From CAZJBH01 sp964544485 (GTDB lineage: Bacteria; Patescibacteriota; Minisyncoccia; Portnoybacterales; UBA2143): DNA of 13,997 bases. This document shows positions 6,983 through 13,660 of the stretch, in pieces. Every line of letters starts with the position of its first letter. Position 1 is the stretch's first letter. The stretch is from positions 1-13,997 of the forward strand of contig CAZJBH010000015.1 of NCBI GenBank assembly GCA_964544485.1. The letters run 5' to 3'. The notes below the pieces were generated by a model that did not search any database, was not told where the DNA came from, and saw only the letters and a list, made by a program, of their open reading frames with translations. A program made the translations under genes and the position numbers.

Positions 6983-7055
6983 TACGCCTGGTAGGATTCG
7001 AACCCACGACCTACGGGGTAGAAACCCGTTGCTCTATCCACTGAGCTACAGGCGC
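6983..7055 (-). tRNA. tRNA-Arg (anticodon UCU)
   Basis: Acceptor GCGCCTG/CAGGCGT (one terminal G-U), D arm GCTC/GAGC, anticodon stem ACGGG/CCCGT with loop TTTCTAC (anticodon TCT, reading AGA/AGG), and T arm GTGGG-TTCGAAT-CCTAC. A73 is not followed by CCA. It lies 36 bases after the last pilus-cluster gene and 7 bases before tRNA-His, with no terminator in between, so it is probably processed from the pilus operon transcript. Confidence 0.95.
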
Positions 7056-7091
7056 CTTTAAATCCCTATTATACCAAAAAGAAGCGCAAAG

Positions 7092-7370
7092 TCAATTAGA
7101 AAACGGGTTAGTATAAGAGTTTATTCGAACCTCTTTTAAAAGTTCTTTTCTTTGCTGAATATTTTCTGAAACTTGATTAAAAACCTGCTCATCCAAAATT
7201 AATTCGGTCTGCGTTAATTCAATTGAATCGTTCAGCAAAGAATAGACTGAAATATAATAAAGATAAGCGCTATAAATAAATAAAAGCAAAAAGATTCCTC
7301 CAATTATCCAGAGAAAATATCTGTTTAAAAAGCTCAAAATCCTATCAATTGAAATTTTAAGTTTAGCCAT
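7092..7370 (-). CDS. 92-aa single-pass membrane protein at the end of the pilus cluster
   Basis: Not a family I can name. It has a short basic cytoplasmic N-terminus (MAKLKISIDR), one strong membrane helix (about residues 18-42, rich in I, L, F and Y), and then a predicted extracytoplasmic amphipathic helix (about 48-80, QTELILDEQVFNQVSENIQQRKELLKEV). It ends in NSYTNPFSN. The topology copies PilN and PilO but lacks their globular domain. It follows pilO by 15 bases, where PilP sits in proteobacteria, yet it has no lipobox cysteine. A small accessory subunit of the pilus alignment platform is an inference from position and topology. Confidence 0.8.
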   Translation of the reverse strand: MAKLKISIDRILSFLNRYFLWIIGGIFLLLFIYSAYLYYISVYSLLNDSIELTQTELILDEQVFNQVSENIQQRKELLKEVRINSYTNPFSN

Positions 7371-7385
7371 TTTAATATTCTTAAA

Positions 7386-7952
7386 TTATTCCATATATAC
7401 TTTAATTCCTAAAACGGTTTCCAAATCATTTGAACTAAGATTGATTTCCTGATCAGTTAAGGCTTGATCACCTATCCTTTGAATAGAAATCCTGTCTATT
7501 TCAGTTAAGCGATAAGGCGGATAAGGACTATCTTCTAAATTAGCTAGAAATTCCAATAAGCTATTAAAATCACCCCATAAAGAAATCTGCAATGACAAAA
7601 AAGGCGCTTCTTCTTCGCTAAAAGAACTAGCTGTTTTAATCTCAAAAAGATTTCCGGTCTGGCGAGCTATTTCTTCCAGAGTGGTAATAAAGCCAACTGT
7701 TTCTGAATCAGGCAGATAGATTTTTTCAACATTCGATAAATCGCCTTGTTTTTGCAAATAGTCTTTTCTTAATTTATGGAACAAAAAAACTTGTTCATCT
7801 AAAATTTTAATAGTTTTTTGATTTTCCAAATATTCTTCTGAAGCTTGATAAATCTTATCAATTAATGGCAGAATAAACAACCAAGTAAAAAAGCTAACCG
7901 TTAAACAAGCGATTATCAAGCCTGCAAGAATTTTTTTGACTGAATAATTCAT
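7386..7952 (-). CDS. pilO: Type IV pilus assembly protein PilO
   Basis: Inner-membrane component of the PilMNO platform, which supports pilus polymerisation. It is 188 aa: a short cytoplasmic N-terminus, one membrane helix (about residues 7-30), a coiled coil (about 33-75, QASEEYLENQKTIKILDEQ), then a ferredoxin-like domain (about 85-180) with the typical PilO sequence FITTLEEIARQTGNLFEI and LSLQISLWGDFNSLLEFLANLEDSPYPYRL-like spacing. Its ATG overlaps the pilN stop by four bases (ATGA), so the two are coupled. The family is weakly conserved, and the assignment rests on architecture plus order after pilM and pilN. Confidence 0.88.
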   Translation of the reverse strand: MNYSVKKILAGLIIACLTVSFFTWLFILPLIDKIYQASEEYLENQKTIKILDEQVFLFHKLRKDYLQKQGDLSNVEKIYLPDSETVGFITTLEEIARQTGNLFEIKTASSFSEEEAPFLSLQISLWGDFNSLLEFLANLEDSPYPPYRLTEIDRISIQRIGDQALTDQEINLSSNDLETVLGIKVYME

Positions 7953-8506
7953 TTATTTAAACCGCTTTGAGGAATTGGCTTTAAGCTAAAATTAAAATTA
8001 ATATCTCTTTGTTTAATAATATTGGTTAAAGGAGATTCTAAATCAGTAAAAAAGTTGCTAGTTTTAAGCTTTTCTTCAAAAATTAAAAGATCTTCTCTGG
8101 TTTGCGCGTATCCAGAAAGACGCAACCTCTCATTCGCTTCTTGATAACTTAAATTAGTTAAATGGACTTGATTTGGAACAAGATCGCTGAATTCTAATAA
8201 AATCGGCGTCCAAACAACAAAAGTTTGCTGTTTTTTATTAACCAATTTTAATCTTTGATTGGCTTGATTAATCCGTTCTTGCATTAAAGCAATCTCTTTA
8301 TTTTTCTGACTGGCTTTTCTTTGATCAATTAAATTTTCCTGTCCCTGAAGCATGACTTGGATAATAAAATAAGTACTTAATAGTAAGCCAACAAAAATCA
8401 ACAAAACCCCAGCCAGCCATAAAAAACAAAAGTATATTTTCTTTTGCAATTTTTCTAATTTTAATTTATTCTTCTCTGCTGGAGGCAATAAATTTACTTT
8501 AATCAT
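7949..8506 (-). CDS. pilN: Type IV pilus assembly protein PilN
   Basis: Bitopic inner-membrane protein that docks PilM through its cytoplasmic N-terminus and pairs with PilO outside. It is 185 aa and begins MIKVNLLPPAEK. The I-N-L-L-P box is the PilM-binding motif of the family. A membrane helix follows at about residues 25-50, then a coiled coil (about 58-105) and a C-terminal ferredoxin-like domain (VPNQVHLTNLSYQEANERLRLSGYAQ). The ATG overlaps the pilM stop by 8 bases (ATGATTAA), and the stop overlaps pilO. Tight coupling fits fixed stoichiometry. Confidence 0.92.
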   Translation of the reverse strand: MIKVNLLPPAEKNKLKLEKLQKKIYFCFLWLAGVLLIFVGLLLSTYFIIQVMLQGQENLIDQRKASQKNKEIALMQERINQANQRLKLVNKKQQTFVVWTPILLEFSDLVPNQVHLTNLSYQEANERLRLSGYAQTREDLLIFEEKLKTSNFFTDLESPLTNIIKQRDINFNFSLKPIPQSGLNK

Positions 8507-9563
8507 AAATATCTCTTAAGGCTAAGCCCAAAGCAGTTGTATAAGTAATTTTCTCTTTTTTATTCATTTTAATTTGCTCTCCAAGAACATGCTTAAAGGG
8601 ATTGCCTAATTTTACTGGCAAGCCAATCTCTTGACTTAAAAACTCAGGCAAATTAATTAATAATGAATCTCCGCCGCATAAAATTACCTGTCCAATAGAT
8701 CCATTCGGACCATGCACATGAGTAGCATGCTCTTGGTAAAAAACAGCGTAATCCTTAATTTGCTGGGCTAAATCTTTAATAATTGGCAAAAGCGCTTGAT
8801 AAACTTTTCCCTCTTCCTTATTTTCATCCAAACCTACTTGTATTTTTAATTGCTTAGCTTTTTCCTCATCTACTCCTAATTCTTTCATAATCGCTTGTTC
8901 AAACATTTGTCCGGAAACATGAATATGGGAAGTAAATCTAATTGCTAAAGCTGAAAAAATAACAAAATTACTTCCTGAGGCGCCTAAATCCACAACCATG
9001 GTTGGCGTTAAATCTTTTTCATCGGTTAAACTTCTAACCATAGCAACTGATTCCGGCTCTAAAGCAATTGGCTCTAATCCGCTTTGTTTTAAAAAATTAA
9101 GATAATTATCCACTAGCTTGCGCGGAGTAGCAGCAATTAGAACATCTAAATGATCAATATTTTTAAAAATTGGCTGAATAATTTGCCAACCTAGATAAAC
9201 ATCTTCAATATCAAGCGGAATATGCGCTTCTGCCTCCCAATAAACTGCTTTATCTAATTCTTCTCGCTTCATTTTAGGCAATTGAATTATTCTTAAAAAA
9301 ACTTTTTCTTCAGGCAAATTACAAACCACTCTCCTTCCAAAAAAAGGCTCTCCTTTATTTTTTTTAAAAGAATCTTTCAAAACTTTGATTAATTCTTTTT
9401 GTTTTTTTACTTCTCCTCCTTGAATCAGTCCCTTGGGAATATCATATTTAACATAGCTAGCTAAATTTAATTTGCCTTTACGATTATTTAACTGAATCAT
9501 CTTAAAAGACAAGTCGCTAACATCCATGCCAAAAGCAGGTTTTTGTTTAAAATTTAAATTCAT
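8499..9563 (-). CDS. pilM: Type IV pilus assembly ATPase-fold protein PilM
   Basis: Cytoplasmic actin-fold protein that binds PilN and organises the pilus machine. It is 354 aa, the usual size. Motifs: FGMDVSDLSFKMIQL (residues 11-25, first phosphate loop), LPKMKREELDKAVYWEAEAHIPLD (95-118), a strong PilM/FtsA-like signature, VVDLGASGSNFVIF (190-203, second phosphate loop), and VILCGGDSLLINLPEFLSQEIGLPV (293-317, adenosine motif). It begins 22 bases after the response regulator, without promoter or Shine-Dalgarno in that gap, so it is read from the upstream two-component unit. Confidence 0.95.
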   Translation of the reverse strand: MNLNFKQKPAFGMDVSDLSFKMIQLNNRKGKLNLASYVKYDIPKGLIQGGEVKKQKELIKVLKDSFKKNKGEPFFGRRVVCNLPEEKVFLRIIQLPKMKREELDKAVYWEAEAHIPLDIEDVYLGWQIIQPIFKNIDHLDVLIAATPRKLVDNYLNFLKQSGLEPIALEPESVAMVRSLTDEKDLTPTMVVDLGASGSNFVIFSALAIRFTSHIHVSGQMFEQAIMKELGVDEEKAKQLKIQVGLDENKEEGKVYQALLPIIKDLAQQIKDYAVFYQEHATHVHGPNGSIGQVILCGGDSLLINLPEFLSQEIGLPVKLGNPFKHVLGEQIKMNKKEKITYTTALGLALRDIYD

Positions 9564-9585
9564 AAGCTAATTAAATTACAAAACT

Positions 9586-9954
9586 TTAGATCAACTTCTT
9601 TATCTTCTCAACTACCTCTCCCGGAGTTATCTGGGTTTTAACAATATATTCCAAGGCTCCTAATTTACGAGCCTGTTCTTTTGAATCTGGAGTATCAAAA
9701 TTAGTAAAGACAATCACTGGAATTTCTTGAGTAGCTGGATTTTCTTTTAACTCTTTTAAAACATCCATTCCATTTTCATTCCGAAGCAATAAATCCAACA
9801 AGATTAAATCCGGCTTTTCCTGGCAAGCTAAATTAATCCCATCTTCTTTGTTATCAGCTGAAATCATTGAAAAACCCTCCAGATCAAACTTGCTTTGATA
9901 AATCATTAATTGATCCGGATCATCTTCAATAAAAAGAATCTTTTTTTGTTCCAT
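9586..9954 (-). CDS. Single-domain response regulator (CheY-like receiver)
   Basis: Receiver domain without output domain, 122 aa from ATG 9954. The acidic pair D11/D12 is in FIEDDPDQ, the phospho-acceptor D54 is in ILLDLLLRNENGMD, the switch threonine T84 is in IVFTNFD, and the invariant lysine K106 is in YIVKTQ. I chose ATG 9954 over the GTG at 9960 because a strong Shine-Dalgarno (GGAGGAG) lies 7 bases before it; that GTG falls in the Shine-Dalgarno region. The Shine-Dalgarno lies inside the last codons of the kinase gene, so translation is coupled. With no DNA-binding domain it must act by protein contact, plausibly on the pilus machinery encoded next. Confidence 0.93.
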   Translation of the reverse strand: MEQKKILFIEDDPDQLMIYQSKFDLEGFSMISADNKEDGINLACQEKPDLILLDLLLRNENGMDVLKELKENPATQEIPVIVFTNFDTPDSKEQARKLGALEYIVKTQITPGEVVEKIKKLI

Positions 9955-9956
9955 AT

Positions 9957-12161
9957 TCACTCCTCCAAAATATGTTTCCTTACATCGACCTGGCCGAAGA
10001 ATTTAATCGGCAGTTTAATAAAAAATTGAGATCCCTTGCCTAATTCGCTTTCTGCCCAAACTTGGCCATGATGGCCTTGAATAATTTCTTTGACAATAAA
10101 TAGGCCTAAGCCAGAACCATCAGTATACATATCCCGGGCATTGCTGGCTCGTTCAAACTTGTTAAACAGTTTAGGAATTTCTTTCTCAGGAATACCGATT
10201 CCATTATCTTTGATTTTAATCATAACATAATCTTTTTCTTTTGTCAGGAAGATTTTAACGATTCCTTGCTTCTTTCCTTTGGTTGAAGGAGTATACTTAA
10301 TCGCATTATCAATTAAGTTGCTAATCGCTTCTCTTAAATATTCTTTTTGCCCATGAATCTGAGGAAGCTTTTTCTTTGGTTTAACAAATTTAAGCTGAAT
10401 CTTTCTTTCTTTAGCAATTTCTTTGAAATCTGAAACAATTTCTTGGATTAATTCATTTAAATCTACTGATTTAGCTTGTTCCTTTCTAACTTGGTATTTA
10501 GAACTAGTCATTTCAGTCGCATTCAGAATATCAGAGATAATGCTTTCTAGTTTTAAGCTTTTTTGCCAAAGACCTTCTAAGAAACGCTCTTGTTTTTCTT
10601 GAGGCAGCTTAGCAATATCCCCTTCTTTCATCATTGAACAAATTCCTTTGATGACTGAAACCGGAGTTCTTAATTGGTGCGAAGCCATGGAAATGAATTC
10701 AGACTTGGCTTGATCAAGCTTTTTTAATTCTTGGTTAGCCTGTTTTAACTCTTTGGTCTGGCGATCTACTTCTTGCTGCAGAGTTTTAGAAAAATCTTTG
10801 ATTTTCTGGTAAGAATGAGCGTTTTCTATGGCTATGGCTGCTTGAGAAGCAATTGTTTCCAAAGTTTGAACATCTTCTTGAGTAAACATATCCCCGGATT
10901 TCTTAGAGGATAAAGTTAACAAACCGATTAGTTTTTGTTGAATTAATAGAGGAAGAACCAAAGCTAAATCATTTTTTTCTAAAACCTGAATAGCTTGTTG
11001 AGTTTGCTTGTCTGAATCTTTTTCTGCTTGTTTTCTTTTTAATTCTTCTAGAATTAAAGGTTCTTTGTTTTTAAATTCAAAAAACCGAACTAAACAATAT
11101 TCTTGGTCAGCTAAAGCTTTTTTGCCTAACAAAAGAACTTTAACTTTATCTACTCGCAAAGCTTGTTGAATTCTTTGAATTAAAAAGTTAATTAATTTGT
11201 CTAATTCTAGAGTCTGGGATAAAAAAGTAGAAATATCAGCGATTAGTTTCTGAGGATGATACTCTCCTTTGAATAGAAAAGTATCAGTGATTTGCTTTAA
11301 CCAGTCATAGAAGGGACGAAAGCCAATCGCTACTAAGAGAGCGACAATCAAGCCGATATATATTTGAGATTGGAGAGTGTAAGTGCCGCCAAAGACAAAC
11401 CAGGATAAAAGAAAAGCAGCCAAAACATAGGCTGCGCTAATGACAATGACTAACAGAGTAAAGACAGTGCTTCGCTTAACTGCTACTCGGATATCCATGA
11501 GGCGGTATTTGAGAATGGCGTAGGCAAGGATAATAGTAAAAACCAAACCAGAAATATAGGCAAAAGGATAAATACCAATCCCATAAGCAGGAAGATAAGC
11601 CATCGGCCCAATAGTAAATAATAAAAGAAAGGCAATAAAAATATATTTTGTTTGCTGCTTAATAAGAGGACTAGTTATTCTCTGATAATACTTATAGATA
11701 TTATAAAACCAGAGGAAAACATAAAAAACAAAATAAACAAGAAATACATGGTGAAAAAATTTAGCCTTAGTATGAACCCCCCACTTATATTCAAACAAAT
11801 CAGAAACAAAATAGTCAGTCCGGCTTAAAATTAAAAAAACAAAAGATAAAATATACCCTAAGACAAGTAATTTTTTCTGATTTTTAATTTTACAAAAAGC
11901 AATACTAAAATGATATAAAATTACCGGGATAAAAACTACGCCTATATAAATAAATCTATCCCAAAAAATAACAGCCTCTCTATTTTCTCTGCTTAAAAAC
12001 ATCATAAAAGTTCCAAACAGCCAAATAGTAATTACCAAAGAATGCAAAGCAAAAATTTTATTAACAGTCAATTTCTTGTTTTTAAAAAAAACAAATAATC
12101 CCAAGGAAAAAACCAAAAGAGCGCTAATTAATGGAAAAATTGTAGGAATATTTATATTCAT
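9957..12161 (-). CDS. Sensor histidine kinase, 7TM-type input plus GAF
   Basis: Membrane histidine kinase of 734 aa from ATG 12161. Seven hydrophobic helices fall in residues 5-216, resembling the HisKA_7TM input family. Two more follow at about 232-256 and 265-282. A GAF-like domain spans about 310-448, then a coiled linker with QEVDRQTKELKQANQELKK. HisKA carries the phospho-acceptor H495 in SMASHQLRTP. The HATPase domain has the N box SNLIDNAIKYTP (N615, N619), G1 DNGIGI (652-657) and G2 GSGLGLF (682-688). An open frame runs 41 codons further upstream, but it crosses a terminator and enters the preceding gene, so I reject that start. A single receiver gene follows at once, which suggests cognate pairing. 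The input helices may sense a lipid or membrane signal, but this is not shown. Confidence 0.93.
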   Translation of the reverse strand: MNINIPTIFPLISALLVFSLGLFVFFKNKKLTVNKIFALHSLVITIWLFGTFMMFLSRENREAVIFWDRFIYIGVVFIPVILYHFSIAFCKIKNQKKLLVLGYILSFVFLILSRTDYFVSDLFEYKWGVHTKAKFFHHVFLVYFVFYVFLWFYNIYKYYQRITSPLIKQQTKYIFIAFLLLFTIGPMAYLPAYGIGIYPFAYISGLVFTIILAYAILKYRLMDIRVAVKRSTVFTLLVIVISAAYVLAAFLLSWFVFGGTYTLQSQIYIGLIVALLVAIGFRPFYDWLKQITDTFLFKGEYHPQKLIADISTFLSQTLELDKLINFLIQRIQQALRVDKVKVLLLGKKALADQEYCLVRFFEFKNKEPLILEELKRKQAEKDSDKQTQQAIQVLEKNDLALVLPLLIQQKLIGLLTLSSKKSGDMFTQEDVQTLETIASQAAIAIENAHSYQKIKDFSKTLQQEVDRQTKELKQANQELKKLDQAKSEFISMASHQLRTPVSVIKGICSMMKEGDIAKLPQEKQERFLEGLWQKSLKLESIISDILNATEMTSSKYQVRKEQAKSVDLNELIQEIVSDFKEIAKERKIQLKFVKPKKKLPQIHGQKEYLREAISNLIDNAIKYTPSTKGKKQGIVKIFLTKEKDYVMIKIKDNGIGIPEKEIPKLFNKFERASNARDMYTDGSGLGLFIVKEIIQGHHGQVWAESELGKGSQFFIKLPIKFFGQVDVRKHILEE

Positions 12162-12174
12162 CTTTCTATTTAAT

Positions 12175-12203
12175 ATTTTACCACCATAAAAAAATCCCTG
12201 CAA
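12175..12203 (-). promoter_or_regulatory. Promoter of the kinase-regulator-pilus operon, embedded in a terminator
   Basis: Minus-strand TTGCAG (12198-12203), a 17-base spacer and TAAAAT (12175-12180). The -35 box is the 3' arm of the terminator stem of the preceding gene, and the spacer contains the terminator's T-run. Transcription would start close to 12168, only a few nucleotides before the ATG at 12161. Confidence 0.5.
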
Positions 12204-12224
12204 ACGCTTTTGCGATTGCAGGGA
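12188..12224 (-). terminator. Intrinsic terminator of the reductase-like cassette
   Basis: On the minus strand TCCCTGCAA pairs with TTGCAGGGA, extended across one A/A-type mismatch by CGC/GCG around an AAAA loop (12195-12224), and is followed by seven T (12188-12194). It begins 18 bases after the stop at 12242 and is the strongest terminator in the window. A short T-run on the other side makes weak bidirectional use possible. Confidence 0.9.
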
Positions 12225-12241
12225 GGTTTTAAAAAGCATCC

Positions 12242-13369
12242 CTAAAGAGCAATTGAAGCCGGGACTTCTCCAAGCTTTGCCCAAAAAGATGCTTTCCGTT
12301 CTTGCAGTTTAAACTCAGGAAGTTCCGGCAAAAAGAAACCGATTCTTTCCGCCGCCTGCCAAACAAATTTTAACTGACTTGTATCAACTTTAGTGACTTC
12401 ATGATGACGCCACCCCTCATAAGCATGAACCATAGTAGCGGCATGACATGCATAAGTCAGACCTGGCCGCAATCTCATGGTAAAATTAAGATTGGTAACT
12501 GAAGAATCATAAGCCAATAAACCGCCTTCAATTACTATTAAATCTGACCGAGGTCGTTCCTTATTTTCTCCTAACGGATTAGGAACCGAAAAATTTACCG
12601 CTACCGCTCCTTTAGGAATAGCACGGAGTAATCTCGATCCAGCCGGTTTTGATTTACCCAATAACCACAAATAGCAATCCGAACCATCTTTAAGCGAAGA
12701 AGCCAGCTCAATATATTGGGCATAAACTCCCGCTTCTTTCTGAATCGCTCTAACTCGAGCCTGTCCTTTCTTGCCCTGGGTAAACATCTTAACCAAGACT
12801 TTATTTCTAGCCAAAGTTAAAGCATTTGCCCGGCCAATTTTGGAAGTTGCCCCAGTCATAAATACCGGAGAATCAATCCCATACTTTTTTCTAATAGCAT
12901 CAAGCTGTTTTAAGCAAGTTGCAGCTGTTAGGGTATCTCCATGAACTAAAACAGCGTTAAGCTGATCGCCCAATTTATCAACAATCCACTTGCCGCCTTG
13001 GGTAAGCCATTCTGCTTTAGTAAGCGCGCCAAGGCCAATTACTTGATTCCTTTCTTGGGCTGACAAAACGGCTGCTAAAATTCTTTTTTTGATTATCCTT
13101 CTGGCTTTGCCGAACAAAAAATGCCATGCGTAATTACGCAACAAAATAGTTTCGCCCGACATTCCAGCCATTTCAAACTTATCAACTGTCTCATATCCTC
13201 TTTTGGTAAAAAGAGAAATTACTGAAACAATCCAATACAAAGGCGCCAACCAAATCCAACACCAATGTAATTGGGGATATTTATGTAAATAGCTAAAAAG
13301 TCTGGAATCTAAAAGCGCATTCCAAGACTCTACCCTGTGCGCCAAAAAAGCAAAACTCTTATTATCCAT
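12242..13369 (-). CDS. Acyl-ACP reductase-like / WAX2 C-terminal-like oxidoreductase
   Basis: Protein of 375 aa that I read as related to cyanobacterial long-chain acyl-ACP reductase (AAR) and to the C-terminal domain of plant cuticular-wax proteins CER1/CER3. Seen: FAFLAH at residues 6-11; an aromatic hydrophobic stretch (about 35-54) that could anchor it to the membrane; IGLGALTK (111-118); VHGDTLTAAT (142-151); a Rossmann-like TGATSKIGR (172-180); IQKEA (209-213); and YACHAATMVHAYEGWRHHEV (306-325). C308 aligns with the AAR cysteine that carries the acyl group (C294 of the Synechococcus protein, from memory). The desaturase-like N-terminal half of CER1/CER3 is absent. I chose ATG 13369 because AAGGAGGT ends 7 bases before it; GTG 13378 lies inside that site. 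GC is visibly higher than its neighbours. The activity, a fatty acyl thioester to aldehyde reduction, is an inference. A shikimate-dehydrogenase-like enzyme is the alternative. Confidence 0.75.
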   Translation of the reverse strand: MDNKSFAFLAHRVESWNALLDSRLFSYLHKYPQLHWCWIWLAPLYWIVSVISLFTKRGYETVDKFEMAGMSGETILLRNYAWHFLFGKARRIIKKRILAAVLSAQERNQVIGLGALTKAEWLTQGGKWIVDKLGDQLNAVLVHGDTLTAATCLKQLDAIRKKYGIDSPVFMTGATSKIGRANALTLARNKVLVKMFTQGKKGQARVRAIQKEAGVYAQYIELASSLKDGSDCYLWLLGKSKPAGSRLLRAIPKGAVAVNFSVPNPLGENKERPRSDLIVIEGGLLAYDSSVTNLNFTMRLRPGLTYACHAATMVHAYEGWRHHEVTKVDTSQLKFVWQAAERIGFFLPELPEFKLQERKASFWAKLGEVPASIAL

Positions 13370-13490
13370 ATCTACCACCTCCTTATCTTTTGTGTATATA
13401 TTGTCAAAGAACCTTTTGGCTCTTTGTTAATCAGCCAAGCCAAAAAGATACTAGACCTCCTTGGCTTGATTGATTAATTTATATGGCTTG
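13370..13490 (-). promoter_or_regulatory. Structured leader of the reductase-like gene
   Basis: About 120 bases between a micro-ORF and the reductase-like gene. Hairpin B (13405-13426) is CAAAGAGCC-AAAA-GGTTCTTTG, nine pairs with one G-U; the G-U would be A-C in the opposite strand, so it favours minus-strand RNA. Hairpin A (13429-13471) is AATCA/TGATT plus GCCAAG/CTTGGC with one bulge. TTTTGGCT in hairpin A can instead pair with AGCCAAAA of hairpin B, so the folds compete. AAGGAGGT occurs twice: the functional copy at 13377-13384, and another at 13455-13462 partly in the stem of A, with no start codon at normal spacing. Confidence 0.45.
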
Positions 13491-13589
13491 CTATTTTCTC
13501 TTGTAATATCTGCCTAATAGCCAAATCAATAAGGTTAGTAAAACAGGAATAGCAATCACAATTAGAATAAGAATAGTTTTGCTTTCCAT
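13491..13589 (-). CDS. 32-aa single-helix membrane micro-protein
   Basis: Short open frame starting ATG at 13589 and ending TAG at 13491. The product has a short polar head (MESK), an unbroken hydrophobic helix of about 21 residues (TILILIVIAIPVLLTLLIWLL), and a basic tail (GRYYKRK). This is the layout of a small bitopic membrane protein. It lies about 19 nt downstream of a predicted promoter and is the first frame in the transcript that continues into the reductase-like gene. No Shine-Dalgarno is present, as for most genes here. No known family recognised; it may be a membrane partner of the reductase-like protein or a regulatory leader peptide. Confidence 0.55.
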   Translation of the reverse strand: MESKTILILIVIAIPVLLTLLIWLLGRYYKRK

Positions 13590-13614
13590 AAGAATTACTT
13601 AACTAATTAGGCTT

Positions 13615-13644
13615 ACTCTACCAAGAAACATATACTTTTGTCAA
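13615..13644 (-). promoter_or_regulatory. Promoter of the micro-ORF / reductase-like cassette
   Basis: Minus-strand TTGACA (13639-13644, perfect -35), an 18-base spacer and TAGAGT (13615-13620). Transcription would begin near 13608. The -35 box overlaps one arm of an inverted repeat. Confidence 0.55.
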
Positions 13645-13660
13645 GAGTTTTCTGACAAAA
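13636..13660. promoter_or_regulatory. Inverted repeat, candidate operator
   Basis: TTTTGTCA (13636-13643) and TGACAAAA (13653-13660) are perfect 8-base arms around a 9-base spacer, overlapping the cassette's -35 box. A similar half site, CTGACAGAAA, recurs at 13739-13748 nearer the divergent regulator gene. The rest of the 210-base divergent gap holds only AT-rich sequence, one perfect DnaA-box-like nonamer (13663-13671) and a weak hairpin (13686-13712). Confidence 0.45.

Noticed and set aside
9955..9960. GTG start of the response regulator at 9960
   Set aside because: It overlaps the Shine-Dalgarno region; ATG 9954 is well placed and gives the usual receiver N-terminus.
12162..12284. Upstream extension of the histidine kinase by 41 codons
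   Set aside because: The extension would translate the intrinsic terminator and overlap the end of the preceding gene, and its residues look nothing like a kinase N-terminus. The hydrophobic first helix begins right after ATG 12161.
13370..13378. GTG start of the reductase-like gene at 13378 (three extra residues)
   Set aside because: The GTG lies inside the Shine-Dalgarno sequence that serves ATG 13369 at ideal spacing.
13372..13443. Possible 23-codon leader peptide starting with TTG and ending 2 bases before the reductase-like gene
   Set aside because: The nearest AAGGAGGT is 11 bases from the TTG, too far for good initiation, and the frame crosses the stable hairpin. The peptide has no recognisable character.
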